64,000 bases of DNA, taken from Thiohalocapsa sp963698775 (GTDB taxonomy: Bacteria; Pseudomonadota; Gammaproteobacteria; Chromatiales; Chromatiaceae). Below, piece after piece: positions 54,028-62,227 of the stretch. The translations under genes were made by a program, and so were the position numbers. The stretch spans positions 1-64,000 of the forward strand of contig CAVOSE010000068.1 in assembly GCA_963698775.1 (NCBI GenBank), read 5' to 3'. The notes beneath the pieces are model-generated. The model worked only from the letters and a program-made list of their open reading frames with translations, had not been told where the DNA came from and ran no database searches. Position 1 is the first letter of the stretch. Every line of letters begins with the position of its first letter.

Positions 54028-54468
54028 TCAGTCGACGGACAGCACCTGCGTTCGTACCCGCAGACCCCGGTGCGACAGTGGATGATTGAAGTCGACGCGG
54101 ACGCCATCGTCGTCGGCATGCAGCACCGTGCCGGCGGTCTCCTGACCGCCGGGGGTGTTGAAACCGATCACCTGGCCCGGCTGCGGTGCGAAGTCCGCCG
54201 GGAGGTCGCGGGGCTCTAAGGTGCGGATCAGCGACGGGTCCGGTTCGCCATAGATGGCGGCGCCCTCGGCGAGGGTCTGGGTATCGCTGCCCACAGGGAG
54301 GTCGATCAGGAGCGTTTCGAGGCCGGGGGCGAGGGTGCCGTCGCCGATGACGAATGTCAGGGGCGCATCGTCGAAACTCGACAGCACCTCGGTACCGTCT
54401 TCAAGATGAATCGACAGATGCAGTCGAACCCGGCGTCCGGGCTCAACGCGAACGTCTGGCTGGCTCAT
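54028..54468 (-). CDS. SlpA/FkpB-type FKBP peptidyl-prolyl isomerase
   Basis: A 146-residue short FKBP with family patterns GRRVRLHLSIHLEDGTEVLS, FVIGDGTLAPGLETLL and VRVDFNHPLSHRGL. The isomerase and chaperone-insert regions are both present. It is cytosolic and helps fold proteins. Unlike in E. coli it is not next to lspA-ispH, so this is a relocated or second copy. Confidence 0.92.
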   Translation of the reverse strand: MSQPDVRVEPGRRVRLHLSIHLEDGTEVLSSFDDAPLTFVIGDGTLAPGLETLLIDLPVGSDTQTLAEGAAIYGEPDPSLIRTLEPRDLPADFAPQPGQVIGFNTPGGQETAGTVLHADDDGVRVDFNHPLSHRGLRVRTQVLSVD

Positions 54469-54524
54469 GGCTTGTCCAACTGACCGCCTTGCGCTGCGGG
54501 GAGTTGCTGCTGCCGGGAAATGGC

Positions 54525-54665
54525 CTAGGCCAGGATTTCCTGGGTCAGGAACAGGTAGCCGACCGTCACCGCCACGACCGCGACGGTGAGGTAGGGGATC
54601 AGCACGCAGACCCCCGGCAGGTCGTTACAGACGCGGCTCAGTTTGCACAGGTTGCAATGTTTCAT
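54525..54665 (-). CDS. 46-residue Cys-rich single-pass membrane peptide
   Basis: MKHCNLCKLSRVCNDLPG opens a 46-residue frame with Cys at 4, 7, 13 and 20, then a hydrophobic helix (VLIPYLTVAVVAVTVGYLFL) and TQEILA. A good ribosome site (GAGGAATTCGG) precedes ATG 54665. CxxC plus spaced Cys suggests metal or redox binding at the membrane surface. It is 56 bp upstream of the FKBP gene on the same strand, so co-transcribed. I do not know its function. Confidence 0.75.
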   Translation of the reverse strand: MKHCNLCKLSRVCNDLPGVCVLIPYLTVAVVAVTVGYLFLTQEILA

Positions 54666-55065
54666 CCGAATTCCTCAGTTACCTGTCGCGCCGCGTGCTG
54701 CCGGTGCAGCAGCGCTGGGCGCGGCGTCTCGCGCTCGGATACCGATGAGGCCGCATGATGATTCAGGTCCGAGCGCAGCGCGATCCGAGGCCTCGCTGCG
54801 CAGAGAGTGCGGCGTTGAGTGCCGGCGTCGCGTCCATGCCCACAGCTCTTGACGCGGCTCGTGGTTTATACCAACCTCACTCCCTATATCCTACGCTACA
54901 TATGCAGTTATACAAGCATTAATTCCGAGCAAGCACATCTGTCTTTGCTTGTATTGCCGGGCGAGTATATTCGCCCCGATACCCGGAGCAACTGCCGGAT
55001 CTTGGGCAAAAGCACTTCCACCGTCACCAAGTCGACCACTGACCAGCCAGGACAACCGCACATCC
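54666..55065. other. Divergent spacer with a partial REP element
   Basis: 400 bp between the small peptide gene and rimO. It includes an AT-rich promoter-like patch (54866-54925) and the partial family 1 repeat. No other gene was seen. Confidence 0.5.
54957..55003. repeat. REP/REPIN-like repeat, family 1, partial copy
   Basis: Matches the right half of the 15869-15952 element: palindrome GGGCGAGTATATTCGCCCC and end GGAGCAACTGCCGGA. The GTGCGACTTCAGTCGCAC half is missing. Confidence 0.65.
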
Positions 55066-56418
55066 ATGATTGACCCCATTCAGCCCGCGACCGGCGACAG
55101 CCCACAGGTCGGCTTCGTCAGCCTCGGCTGCCCCAAGGCCACCGTCGACTCCGAGCGCATCCTGACGCAGCTGCGCGCCGAGGGCTACGGTCTGTCCCCG
55201 GACTATCAGGGCGCGGACCTGGTGATCGTCAACACCTGCGGCTTCATCGACGCGGCGGTGGGCGAGTCCCTGGCCGCCATCGGCGAGGCGCTGGACGAGA
55301 ACGGCCGCGTCATCGTTACCGGTTGCCTGGGTGCGCGCGCGCAGGTCATTCGCGATGCCCATCCCAGCGTGTTGGCGGTGACCGGGGCGCATGCCTATGC
55401 CGAGGTCATGGAGGCGGTGCATGCCCACCTGCCGCCGCCGGCGCATCCGTTCACGAGCCTGTTGCCGCCGCAAGGCGTCAAACTCACGCCCAGCCACTAC
55501 GCCTATGTGAAGATCTCCGAGGGCTGCAATCACCGTTGCAGCTTCTGCATCATCCCGAGCATGCGCGGCGATCTGGTCAGCCGGCCCCTCGGCCAGGTCA
55601 TGGCCGAGGCCGAGCGGCTGGTGGCGGCGGGTGTGCGCGAGCTGCTGATCATCTCCCAGGACACCAGCGCCTACGGGCTCGATCTCCGCTACCGGCCCGA
55701 TTTCTGGCAGGGCCGTCCGCTGCGAACCGACATCGAGGGGTTGGCCCGAGCGCTGGGTGAACTAGAGGCTTGGGTGCGACTGCACTACGTCTACCCTTAC
55801 CCACAGGTGGACCGGCTGATCCCGCTGATGGCGGACGAGCTGATCTTGCCGTACCTGGACATGCCGCTGCAGCATGGCAGCCCCAGCGTGCTCAAGGCCA
55901 TGCGCCGGCCCGCCGCCGCCGAGAAGGTGCTGGATCGACTGGCCGACTGGCGTCGCATCTGCCCCGAACTGGTCCTGCGCAGCACCTTCATTGTCGGCTT
56001 CCCCGGCGAGACCGAGGTCGATTTCGAGCTGCTGTTGGCATTCCTGCGCGAGGCCCAGCTCGACCGCGTCGGCTGCTTTGCGTACTCGCCGGTGGACGGT
56101 GCCGCCGCCAATGCGTTGGCCGATCCGGTGCCGGAGGCGCTCAAGCAGGAACGTCTGGAGCGCTTCATGGCCGTCCAGGCCGAGATCAGCCGGGCCAAGC
56201 TCGCCGCCCGCGTCGGTCAGCGCATGATCGTGCTGGTGGACGAAGTCGAGGAGGATCGTGTCATCGCCCGCAGCCATGCCGACGCCCCCGAGATCGACGG
56301 CACCGTCATCATCGACGGCGCCTGGGAATTGGCCCCCGGTGACTTTATCGAGGTGGACATCACCGCCAGTGCCGATCACGACCTGTATGCCGAGCCGGTG
56401 ACGGACTCGATTTCTTGA
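55066..56418 (+). CDS. rimO: Ribosomal protein S12 methylthiotransferase RimO
   Basis: A 450-residue radical SAM enzyme that adds a methylthio group to Asp of ribosomal protein S12. The N-terminal UPF0004 domain has GFVSLGCPKATVDSE. The radical SAM motif CNHRCSFC is near residue 154, and a TRAM domain closes the chain. ATG 55066 gives the family length; longer in-frame starts run through non-coding DNA. Confidence 0.96.
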   Translation: MIDPIQPATGDSPQVGFVSLGCPKATVDSERILTQLRAEGYGLSPDYQGADLVIVNTCGFIDAAVGESLAAIGEALDENGRVIVTGCLGARAQVIRDAHPSVLAVTGAHAYAEVMEAVHAHLPPPAHPFTSLLPPQGVKLTPSHYAYVKISEGCNHRCSFCIIPSMRGDLVSRPLGQVMAEAERLVAAGVRELLIISQDTSAYGLDLRYRPDFWQGRPLRTDIEGLARALGELEAWVRLHYVYPYPQVDRLIPLMADELILPYLDMPLQHGSPSVLKAMRRPAAAEKVLDRLADWRRICPELVLRSTFIVGFPGETEVDFELLLAFLREAQLDRVGCFAYSPVDGAAANALADPVPEALKQERLERFMAVQAEISRAKLAARVGQRMIVLVDEVEEDRVIARSHADAPEIDGTVIIDGAWELAPGDFIEVDITASADHDLYAEPVTDSIS

Positions 56419-56478
56419 GGGCGGCAAGTGTTTGCGGATGAGTCACGTTTCGATGCGGCATCGAACTGGTGCGGCTCC

Positions 56479-56612
56479 TCGAAATCGGGATCGAAATCGA
56501 AATCGAAATCGGGGTCGGGATCGGGATCGGGATCGGAATCGGGTCACTCGCTACGATTTCGATACCGATACCGATACCGATACCGATACCGATACCGATA
56601 CCGATACCGATG
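56479..56612. repeat. Hexamer repeat pair forming an imperfect giant hairpin
   Basis: The left arm (56479-56543) is about ten units of TCGAAA/TCGGGA. After a short spacer the right arm (56555-56612) is about nine units of GATACC/CGATTT. Reverse-complemented, the right arm matches the left at five of six positions per unit, so the stem has one mismatch per 6 bp. It lies between rimO and pbpC, in no gene. Confidence 0.85.
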
Positions 56613-56777
56613 ATTACGACCGGTTGGTCTGAGGCGTAGCCTCGCTAGGTCGGTGTCGGCCTAAAGCCCAACTCTTGAGGCATTACCACGATCACCCTTC
56701 GCCGCCGATCTCTGCTGCCGTTTGTCCTGCTGGCTCCCCTGCTGGGTCTCCTACTGGGCGCGCTCGGGACGGGTGCG

Positions 56778-58814
56778 TTGGTGGCGATTCAGGTCGCGCA
56801 TACGTCGCCGCCGAGTCTCGACTTTAAGACCTCGCCCGTCGTGCTGGATCGCGACGAACGTCTGCTGCGGGCGTTCACGGTGGCCGATGGTCGTTGGCGC
56901 CTGCCGGCGGGGATCGCGGACGTCGACCCGCGGCTGATCGATCTGCTGCTGGCCTTCGAGGACCGGCGCTTTTACACCCATGCGGGGGTCGATCCGTTGG
57001 CGCTTGGACGGGCCCTGTGGCAGGCGCTGCGTCACGGCCGCATCGTCTCCGGTGGTTCGACGCTGACCATGCAGGTGGCGCGGCTGCGCGGCACGGGCTC
57101 GACGCGGACGCTGGTTGGCAAGTGGCGCCAGCTGTCCGCCGCGCTGGCCTTGGAGCGGACCACGGACAAGGCAACCATCTTGCAAGCCTATCTGAATCTT
57201 GCCCCCTACGGCGGTAACCTGGAGGGCGTGCGGTCGGCGTCGCTGGCCTGGCTTGGGAAGGAACCCGGCCGGCTGACGCTGGCCGAGGCCGCGTTGCTGG
57301 TGGCCTTACCACAGTCACCGCGGGCACGGCGGCCGGACCTGCATCCGGAGGCAGCGCGCCGCGGTCGGGATCGGGTGCTCATGCGCGCAGCGGCGCTCGG
57401 CGTGATCGATGCCGAGACGTTGGCGGCGGCCCTGAGCGAGCCGCTACCGACGCGGCGTCGACCCTTTCCGATCTTGGCACCCCATGCGGCGCGGCGCGCT
57501 GTTGTCACACGGCCGGAACTCGACACTCATCGCCTGACGATCGATGCCGAGTTGCAGGCGCGCCTAGAGACGTTGGCCGCCGAACATGCCGCCTTGCTGC
57601 CGGAGGGAACCTCCGTCGCGCTGTTGGCGGCCGAGCATCGCACTGGCGCCATTCGGGCAGCGGTGGGTTCTGCGGCCCTGCTCGACCGCGAGCGCGGGGG
57701 CTTTGTCGACATGACGCACGCACCCCGTTCCCCCGGTTCGACGCTGAAGCCACTGATCTACGGCCTGGCCTTCGAGCAGGGTTTGGCCCATCCGGAGAGC
57801 CTGATCGAGGACCGTCCGAGCGGTTTCGGCGCCTATACGCCAACGAACTTCGATCGCGAGTTCCAGGGCACGGTGACCTTGCGCGAGGCCCTGCAGCAGT
57901 CGTTGAACGTGCCCGCGGTGGCATTGCTGGATGCTGTTGGCCCGGCACGTCTGCTGGCGCGTCTGCGTCGCGCCGGGGCCGAGCCTCGCCTCCCAGGTGA
58001 GGCGCCTCCAGGGCTCGCGATCGGCCTCGGCGGGGTTGGTCTGACACTGCGCGACCTGGTCGCAACCTATGCGGCCATCGCCCGCGGTGGGCGACCGGTG
58101 GCGCTGCGGGAGTCGCGCGATGTACCCGCCAATGCGGCGTCCAGCCAGCCCGTTCTGGAAGCCCGCGCCTGTTGGTACCTGACCTCTATCTTGTCCGGCG
58201 CCGACAGCAGTCTTCGCGGCGGTGGCAAGGTCGCGCTCAAGACCGGCACCTCCTACGGCTATCGTGATGCCTGGGCGATTGGCTTCGATGGTCGTTACGT
58301 GATCGGCGTGTGGGCCGGACGACCGGATGGTGCGCCGGTGCCTGGGCTGACCGGAGCCAAGTCCGCGGTACCCTTGTTGCGCGATGCCTTTGCACGGCTC
58401 GGAGTCATGGCGGCGTTGCCAGCGCCGCCCCGGGGCGTACGAATGACCACGACCGCTGACTTACCGGCGCACTTGCGGCATGTCGGGCATGGCCTTCAAC
58501 AGCTGAGTCGGGGAACTGTTCGCAGCGGGGCCGTCGAGATCGCGTTTCCACCCGATGGGGCGCGTGTTGACCTTGGCCTTAGCCAGAGCCCCGGGCTGGG
58601 CGCTGGCCCAGTTGTCGGGCAGGGGGGCTCTGAACTGGCGCTGCAGGTGCGTAACGGTCGCCCGCCCTTCGTCTGGCTCGTCAACGGCCGGCCCGTCGCG
58701 CGTGAGCCCTACGCCAGCGATGCGCGCTGGCGTCCAGACGGGCCTGGGTTTGCGGAGATCACCGTGGTCGACGGGGCTGGTGCCGCGAGCCACGTGACGG
58801 TGTTCGTCGAGTAG
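56778..58814 (+). CDS. pbpC: Penicillin-binding protein 1C (PbpC)
   Basis: A bifunctional peptidoglycan glycosyltransferase/transpeptidase of the PbpC class. The GT51 part has AFEDRRFYTHAGVDP and SGGSTLTMQVARL; the transpeptidase has SPGSTLKPLIYG and KTGTSYGYRDAW; a PbpC-type C-terminal domain follows. From TTG 56778 it has 678 residues but lacks the membrane anchor. An in-frame helix (LLPFVLLAPLLGLLLGALG) lies just upstream, reachable only from unusual starts (ATT 56682 or ATC 56691, with TTGAGG nearby). The true start is therefore unresolved. Confidence 0.9.
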   Translation: MVAIQVAHTSPPSLDFKTSPVVLDRDERLLRAFTVADGRWRLPAGIADVDPRLIDLLLAFEDRRFYTHAGVDPLALGRALWQALRHGRIVSGGSTLTMQVARLRGTGSTRTLVGKWRQLSAALALERTTDKATILQAYLNLAPYGGNLEGVRSASLAWLGKEPGRLTLAEAALLVALPQSPRARRPDLHPEAARRGRDRVLMRAAALGVIDAETLAAALSEPLPTRRRPFPILAPHAARRAVVTRPELDTHRLTIDAELQARLETLAAEHAALLPEGTSVALLAAEHRTGAIRAAVGSAALLDRERGGFVDMTHAPRSPGSTLKPLIYGLAFEQGLAHPESLIEDRPSGFGAYTPTNFDREFQGTVTLREALQQSLNVPAVALLDAVGPARLLARLRRAGAEPRLPGEAPPGLAIGLGGVGLTLRDLVATYAAIARGGRPVALRESRDVPANAASSQPVLEARACWYLTSILSGADSSLRGGGKVALKTGTSYGYRDAWAIGFDGRYVIGVWAGRPDGAPVPGLTGAKSAVPLLRDAFARLGVMAALPAPPRGVRMTTTADLPAHLRHVGHGLQQLSRGTVRSGAVEIAFPPDGARVDLGLSQSPGLGAGPVVGQGGSELALQVRNGRPPFVWLVNGRPVAREPYASDARWRPDGPGFAEITVVDGAGAASHVTVFVE

Positions 58815-58872
58815 GGGCATTCCTGGGCGATGATGGGCCCTGGTCGAGGCTTTCGGCCAACATTGTCGCGAT

Positions 58873-59460
58873 CTACCGAGGATCGCTCACCAGGGTCAGG
58901 GTGCCAAGTTGACCGAGGGCGGCGCGAATATCTTCGACTGTCGGCGGGTAGGCCTCGGCGGGATTGCCGAGGATACCGAGGCAGGTGAGACGCATCAGGT
59001 TTGGTTGGGTGTCGTCGTCGAGCCAAAGGTGAAAGCCCGTCTGGATCATCGAGTAGCCGCCATCGCCGCCGTCGCCGCCCACGCTTGCGAGCCGGAATGC
59101 GGGTGCGTTCGGGTTGCGGATGTCGACCACCTCGGTCCAATAATTTTGGATGCGTTTGATCCGGATGGTCCCGGCGGGGATGGTCTGTGGCCCGTCGCGG
59201 CTGATGCGGCGCACCTCCAGCGCGCAAGACGGTCGATAGTTGGCCCCTGAATTACGCGCCCGGCCATTGACGAAGAAGACGCGGGCACGGTCCTGGGCAA
59301 CCTGGATCGGCTGGTCTAGCGTTAGCGTGCTGCCGGGCGCGATGTCGATCCAGGCGCCGTTTTCGGTATCCTGGATCAGCGTCTGGCAGCCGCTCAGGGC
59401 AATCGCTGCCGCCAGCACTGCTGCGGCGGTGGTGGCGAGCGGACGTCGCGGCAGGTTCAT
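58873..59460 (-). CDS. Lipoprotein of unknown function
   Basis: A 195-residue lipoprotein (AAAIALSGC lipobox) from ATG 59460. The mature part has a beta-rich region (ARVFFVNGRARNSG, SCALEVRRISRDGPQTIPAG), a Gly/Asp stretch (SVGGDGGDGGYSM) and LRTLTCLGI-like ends with few Cys. I do not recognise the family. It lies about 38 bp beyond the small protein gene on the same strand. Confidence 0.75.
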   Translation of the reverse strand: MNLPRRPLATTAAAVLAAAIALSGCQTLIQDTENGAWIDIAPGSTLTLDQPIQVAQDRARVFFVNGRARNSGANYRPSCALEVRRISRDGPQTIPAGTIRIKRIQNYWTEVVDIRNPNAPAFRLASVGGDGGDGGYSMIQTGFHLWLDDDTQPNLMRLTCLGILGNPAEAYPPTVEDIRAALGQLGTLTLVSDPR

Positions 59461-59497
59461 AATCGGCTCTTGTGCCACTCGCAACGGCGGCTAACGG

Positions 59498-59656
59498 TCA
59501 GTGGTGCGACTTCATCAGCAGCTTCAGGATCTTCAGATTGATGACCCAGAACCGGTAGTGCTGCCATAACAAGCTTGTACGCATGTAACGCGTGAGGCCG
59601 GTGGGCACCGGCGGATAGTAGGCCTGCTGGTAGGGTTCTTTGTTTTTGGCGGTCAT
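59498..59656 (-). CDS. Small protein downstream of the SQR-like gene
   Basis: A 52-residue basic protein (QAYYPPVPTGLTRYMRTSLL, QHYRFWVINLKILKLLMK) with a GGAGA ribosome site before ATG 59656. It has an amphipathic or membrane-binding C-terminal helix. Its position right after the flavoprotein suggests a small accessory or anchoring subunit, which is inference only. Confidence 0.7.
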   Translation of the reverse strand: MTAKNKEPYQQAYYPPVPTGLTRYMRTSLLWQHYRFWVINLKILKLLMKSHH

Positions 59657-59774
59657 GGTTCGGTCTCCGAATCGTTTCGTTAGGAGGCCTCCGGTCGCGA
59701 TCGTCGCCGACCGGACCCTTGGCTCCCCATGTTGATCGAGCGGCATTTATCCGCGGTTGTTCATCGACGCCGGT

Positions 59775-61232
59775 TCAATCGGGGAGCAGCGACCAGCCTG
59801 GACGCAGTTTGGCCTGGTAGATGAAGACGTGATGCAGGATGTACTTCATCCAGTGCCCGGCGAGGCCGATCTCGCCGAAGGTGAGATCCATGTCGCGGCC
59901 GTACTCGGGGTAGGTGTCGTAGTCTGGTACCACAGGGAAGACCGTCATGGTGGCGGCGGTGCCCTTCAAGATGTGCGACCCGGTGGAGGCGAGGCAGGCG
60001 GCGCCTATCTCCGCCATATTGGCGGTGTGGGTCGGTTCCGGGGCGCCGGCGATCATGTCGCGAATACTCTCGGCGACGGCCTTGCCGATGGCGGCCGACG
60101 GCATACCGGTGCGCGGCGGTGCGGGGTTGATCGGCGTGCCGTTGGCGCTCTGCATCGGCTTGCTGATTAGGTGCGGCGGCGCGAACGCGATGCCGATGGC
60201 GAACATATTCTTGTACTTAGGGGTCTGGTAGGTATTCGGCCAGTCGGCCTTGCTCCAGTCCTCGTAGGGTTTGGGCTTGTAGTCAGCGTCGACCTTCATG
60301 AAGCCGTTCGGGGCGAAGATCTCGGCGGTGATGTCTTCGCCGGCCTTGTCGAAGGCCTTCATGGGCTGGCCCGCGAAGGGCGGAATCAGCATGGCGAAGT
60401 CGAAGTCGAGTTCGTGTTCGGAGCCGTCGAGGATTTCGTAGTGGATCTTGCCGGGCTCGATGCGCTTGACCGCGGCGCGCACGGTCCACTCGATGCCGCG
60501 CTCGACCATCAAGGATTCGGCAAAGGTCTTGCCGTTGGTCACATAACCGCCACGCTTGATGTGCACGCCGCCCATGCCGAAATCGCCCAGCTCGTATTCG
60601 TTGCTGATCCAGAACAAGCGGGCCATGTCTCGCACACCGGCCTCACGCAGGCTGTGATCGACATTGTAGATGTACTCGAATGCTGCCCCTTGGCAGGTGC
60701 ACATGCCGTGCCCGGTGCCGACGACGATGTTCTTGTGCGCACCCTGCTTCATCTCGGCGATGACCGACTGCAATTGCTCGTTGGCATGTAGTGCATGTGA
60801 CGGCGTGCAGACCGAGGCGGTGTGGCCCTCGTCCGGGCCGAGCCCAGGGGTTGCGCCGAAGTTGAGCTTCGGGCCGGTAGCATTGATCAGATAGTCGTAA
60901 TGGATGGTCGCGCTTTGGCCGGCACGTGTTGCGTCGGTGTATTCCAGGGTCACGAAGGGGTCGGCGGAATCGGAACTGCCCTCGGGATGGATCGACAACG
61001 CCTTGGCCTGATGGAAGGCGATGTTGAGCTTCTTGTAAATCGGCTCCAGCTCGAAGGTGACTTGCTGTTCAGTCATCTGACCGACACCCACCCAGATGTT
61101 GGACGGAATCCAGTTCCACTTGGCATTCGGCGAGACGACGCTGATGTCGTGCTGCTTGCCCAGCCATTTTCCCAGGTAGCGCGCTGCGGTGTGCCCCGAG
61201 ATGCCAGCGCCCAGGATGACAATGCGTGCCAT
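59775..61232 (-). CDS. sqr: Sulfide:quinone oxidoreductase-like flavoprotein
   Basis: A 485-residue FAD enzyme from ATG 61232. GAGISGHTAARYL binds FAD, INATGPKLNFG and IPPFAGQPMKAF are SQR-type loops, and candidate redox cysteines are Cys142 (SVCTPSH), Cys178 and Cys180 (GMCTCQG). No signal peptide is seen, as for SQR, which acts on the periplasmic face via its C-terminal membrane helices (about residues 455-475). It would oxidise sulfide and pass electrons to quinone. A flavocytochrome FccB assignment is less likely because there is no signal and no FccA haem gene nearby. Confidence 0.88.
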   Translation of the reverse strand: MARIVILGAGISGHTAARYLGKWLGKQHDISVVSPNAKWNWIPSNIWVGVGQMTEQQVTFELEPIYKKLNIAFHQAKALSIHPEGSSDSADPFVTLEYTDATRAGQSATIHYDYLINATGPKLNFGATPGLGPDEGHTASVCTPSHALHANEQLQSVIAEMKQGAHKNIVVGTGHGMCTCQGAAFEYIYNVDHSLREAGVRDMARLFWISNEYELGDFGMGGVHIKRGGYVTNGKTFAESLMVERGIEWTVRAAVKRIEPGKIHYEILDGSEHELDFDFAMLIPPFAGQPMKAFDKAGEDITAEIFAPNGFMKVDADYKPKPYEDWSKADWPNTYQTPKYKNMFAIGIAFAPPHLISKPMQSANGTPINPAPPRTGMPSAAIGKAVAESIRDMIAGAPEPTHTANMAEIGAACLASTGSHILKGTAATMTVFPVVPDYDTYPEYGRDMDLTFGEIGLAGHWMKYILHHVFIYQAKLRPGWSLLPD

Positions 61233-61477
61233 GTTGTTGCTCCAATTGATGGTTCTTGTGATGGTTTTATGTGTCGGTAACCGCTGGTACGCTAACGCCG
61301 AGTCGCGGCTCTCTACAAGGGCGTGGATCAATGATTGTTACGAATTGCTAGCGGCAAACGAGCGCTGCGGCAAAGGTTTTCGCGGTTTGTCGCGTCAGCA
61401 TCTGCCACTGCTTCCTGTACCGCAGTAGAATGGGGGGTTTACGGCCCATTGTGAGCACTCGGGAGACGCTGGTTTAC

Positions 61478-61493
61478 TGGCCATCAGGGCCAA
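61478..61493. repeat. GGCCNNGATGGCCA short dyad repeat, copy 4
   Basis: CTGGCCATCAGGGCCA; its reverse strand reads TGGCCCTGATGGCCAG and shares the 14-nt core. Confidence 0.5.
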
Positions 61494-61563
61494 AAATCAG
61501 GGGGAACACGAAAGCGCGGTTTCCATGTTCCTTCACGTTCAAGCGCTTAGTCGCTGTAATATG

Positions 61564-61582
61564 GCGGGGCGTCCTGCCCCGC
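61564..61582. repeat. Perfect GC hairpin in the sqr/transpeptidase spacer
   Basis: A 7-bp stem of GCGGGGC and GCCCCGC with a 5-nt loop, without a T-run. It may be a further REP-like unit or a transcript-end structure. Confidence 0.45.
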
Positions 61583-61639
61583 GCGGAAAATGCCGATAAA
61601 GCGGCGTTTTTCGAGCTTTCCGCATCAGGCCCCTCCATC

Positions 61640-62212
61640 ATGAGATTTCGACCCTTGAAGCTGTTGTTCAGTTCGCTGTTCGTGCTCTCCCTGAGCACAT
61701 CGGTGGCGGCCATGTCCGTGTTGCCCGGTTGCTCGGCCAAGCGCGCCGAGGACGTCACAGTGGCGCCGCGCTCCGGGGCCTTGCTGGCGGACAAGATCGT
61801 GGTCAAAAAGAGCCAGCGCCGGCTCTATTTGATGCGCAACGGCAAACCGTTCAGGACTTATCGTGTCAGTTTGGGAACCAGTCCCGTCGGTCACAAGCTG
61901 CGCCGTGGCGACAATCGGACGCCGGAGGGGCGCTACTACATCGACTGGCGCAACCCACGCAGCAACTTTACCAAGGCACTGCATATCTCTTATCCGAATC
62001 GTGACGACCAGCTGAAGGCGCGGCGCGCCGGTTGGGATCCCGGCGGTATGATCATGATCCATGGCGAGCCGCGGTCGCAGCGGCACCGAGACCTGCGTTA
62101 CCTCGTCAGCGGTGAGGACTGGACGCAGGGTTGTATCGCCGTGTCCAACCTGGCCATCGACGAGATTTGGCGCTACACCACGGACGGTACTCCGATCGAG
62201 ATCTTGCCCTAA
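61640..62212 (+). CDS. Second L,D-transpeptidase family protein
   Basis: A 190-residue exported protein from ATG 61640 with a signal (LLFSSLFVLSLSTSVAAMS). A short Cys-bearing stretch (SVLPGCSAKR, lipobox-like but poor) precedes the YkuD domain (KIVVKKSQRRLYLMRNG, MIHGEPRS, DWTQGCIAVS with the catalytic Cys). It could cross-link peptidoglycan or act as a wall anchor. It is distinct from the 40.7-kb paralogue, which has a different linker. Confidence 0.88.
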   Translation: MRFRPLKLLFSSLFVLSLSTSVAAMSVLPGCSAKRAEDVTVAPRSGALLADKIVVKKSQRRLYLMRNGKPFRTYRVSLGTSPVGHKLRRGDNRTPEGRYYIDWRNPRSNFTKALHISYPNRDDQLKARRAGWDPGGMIMIHGEPRSQRHRDLRYLVSGEDWTQGCIAVSNLAIDEIWRYTTDGTPIEILP

Positions 62213-62227
62213 GGAGATCGACGCCGT

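Larger units (their letters stand above)
61233..61639. other. Divergent spacer with hairpin and short repeat
   Basis: 407 bp. It holds copy 4 of the short dyad (61478-61493) and a perfect hairpin GCGGGGC-GTCCT-GCCCCGC (61564-61582). AT-rich patches near 61320-61350 suit the sqr promoter. No gene was seen. Confidence 0.5.

Noticed and set aside
56479..56612. Possible CRISPR array
   Set aside because: Repeats are 6-bp tandem units with no spacers or Cas genes, so it is a simple-sequence repeat hairpin.
59775..61232. Flavocytochrome c sulfide dehydrogenase FccB
   Set aside because: No signal peptide and no FccA haem gene nearby; SQR-type loops and a membrane-binding tail fit SQR better.
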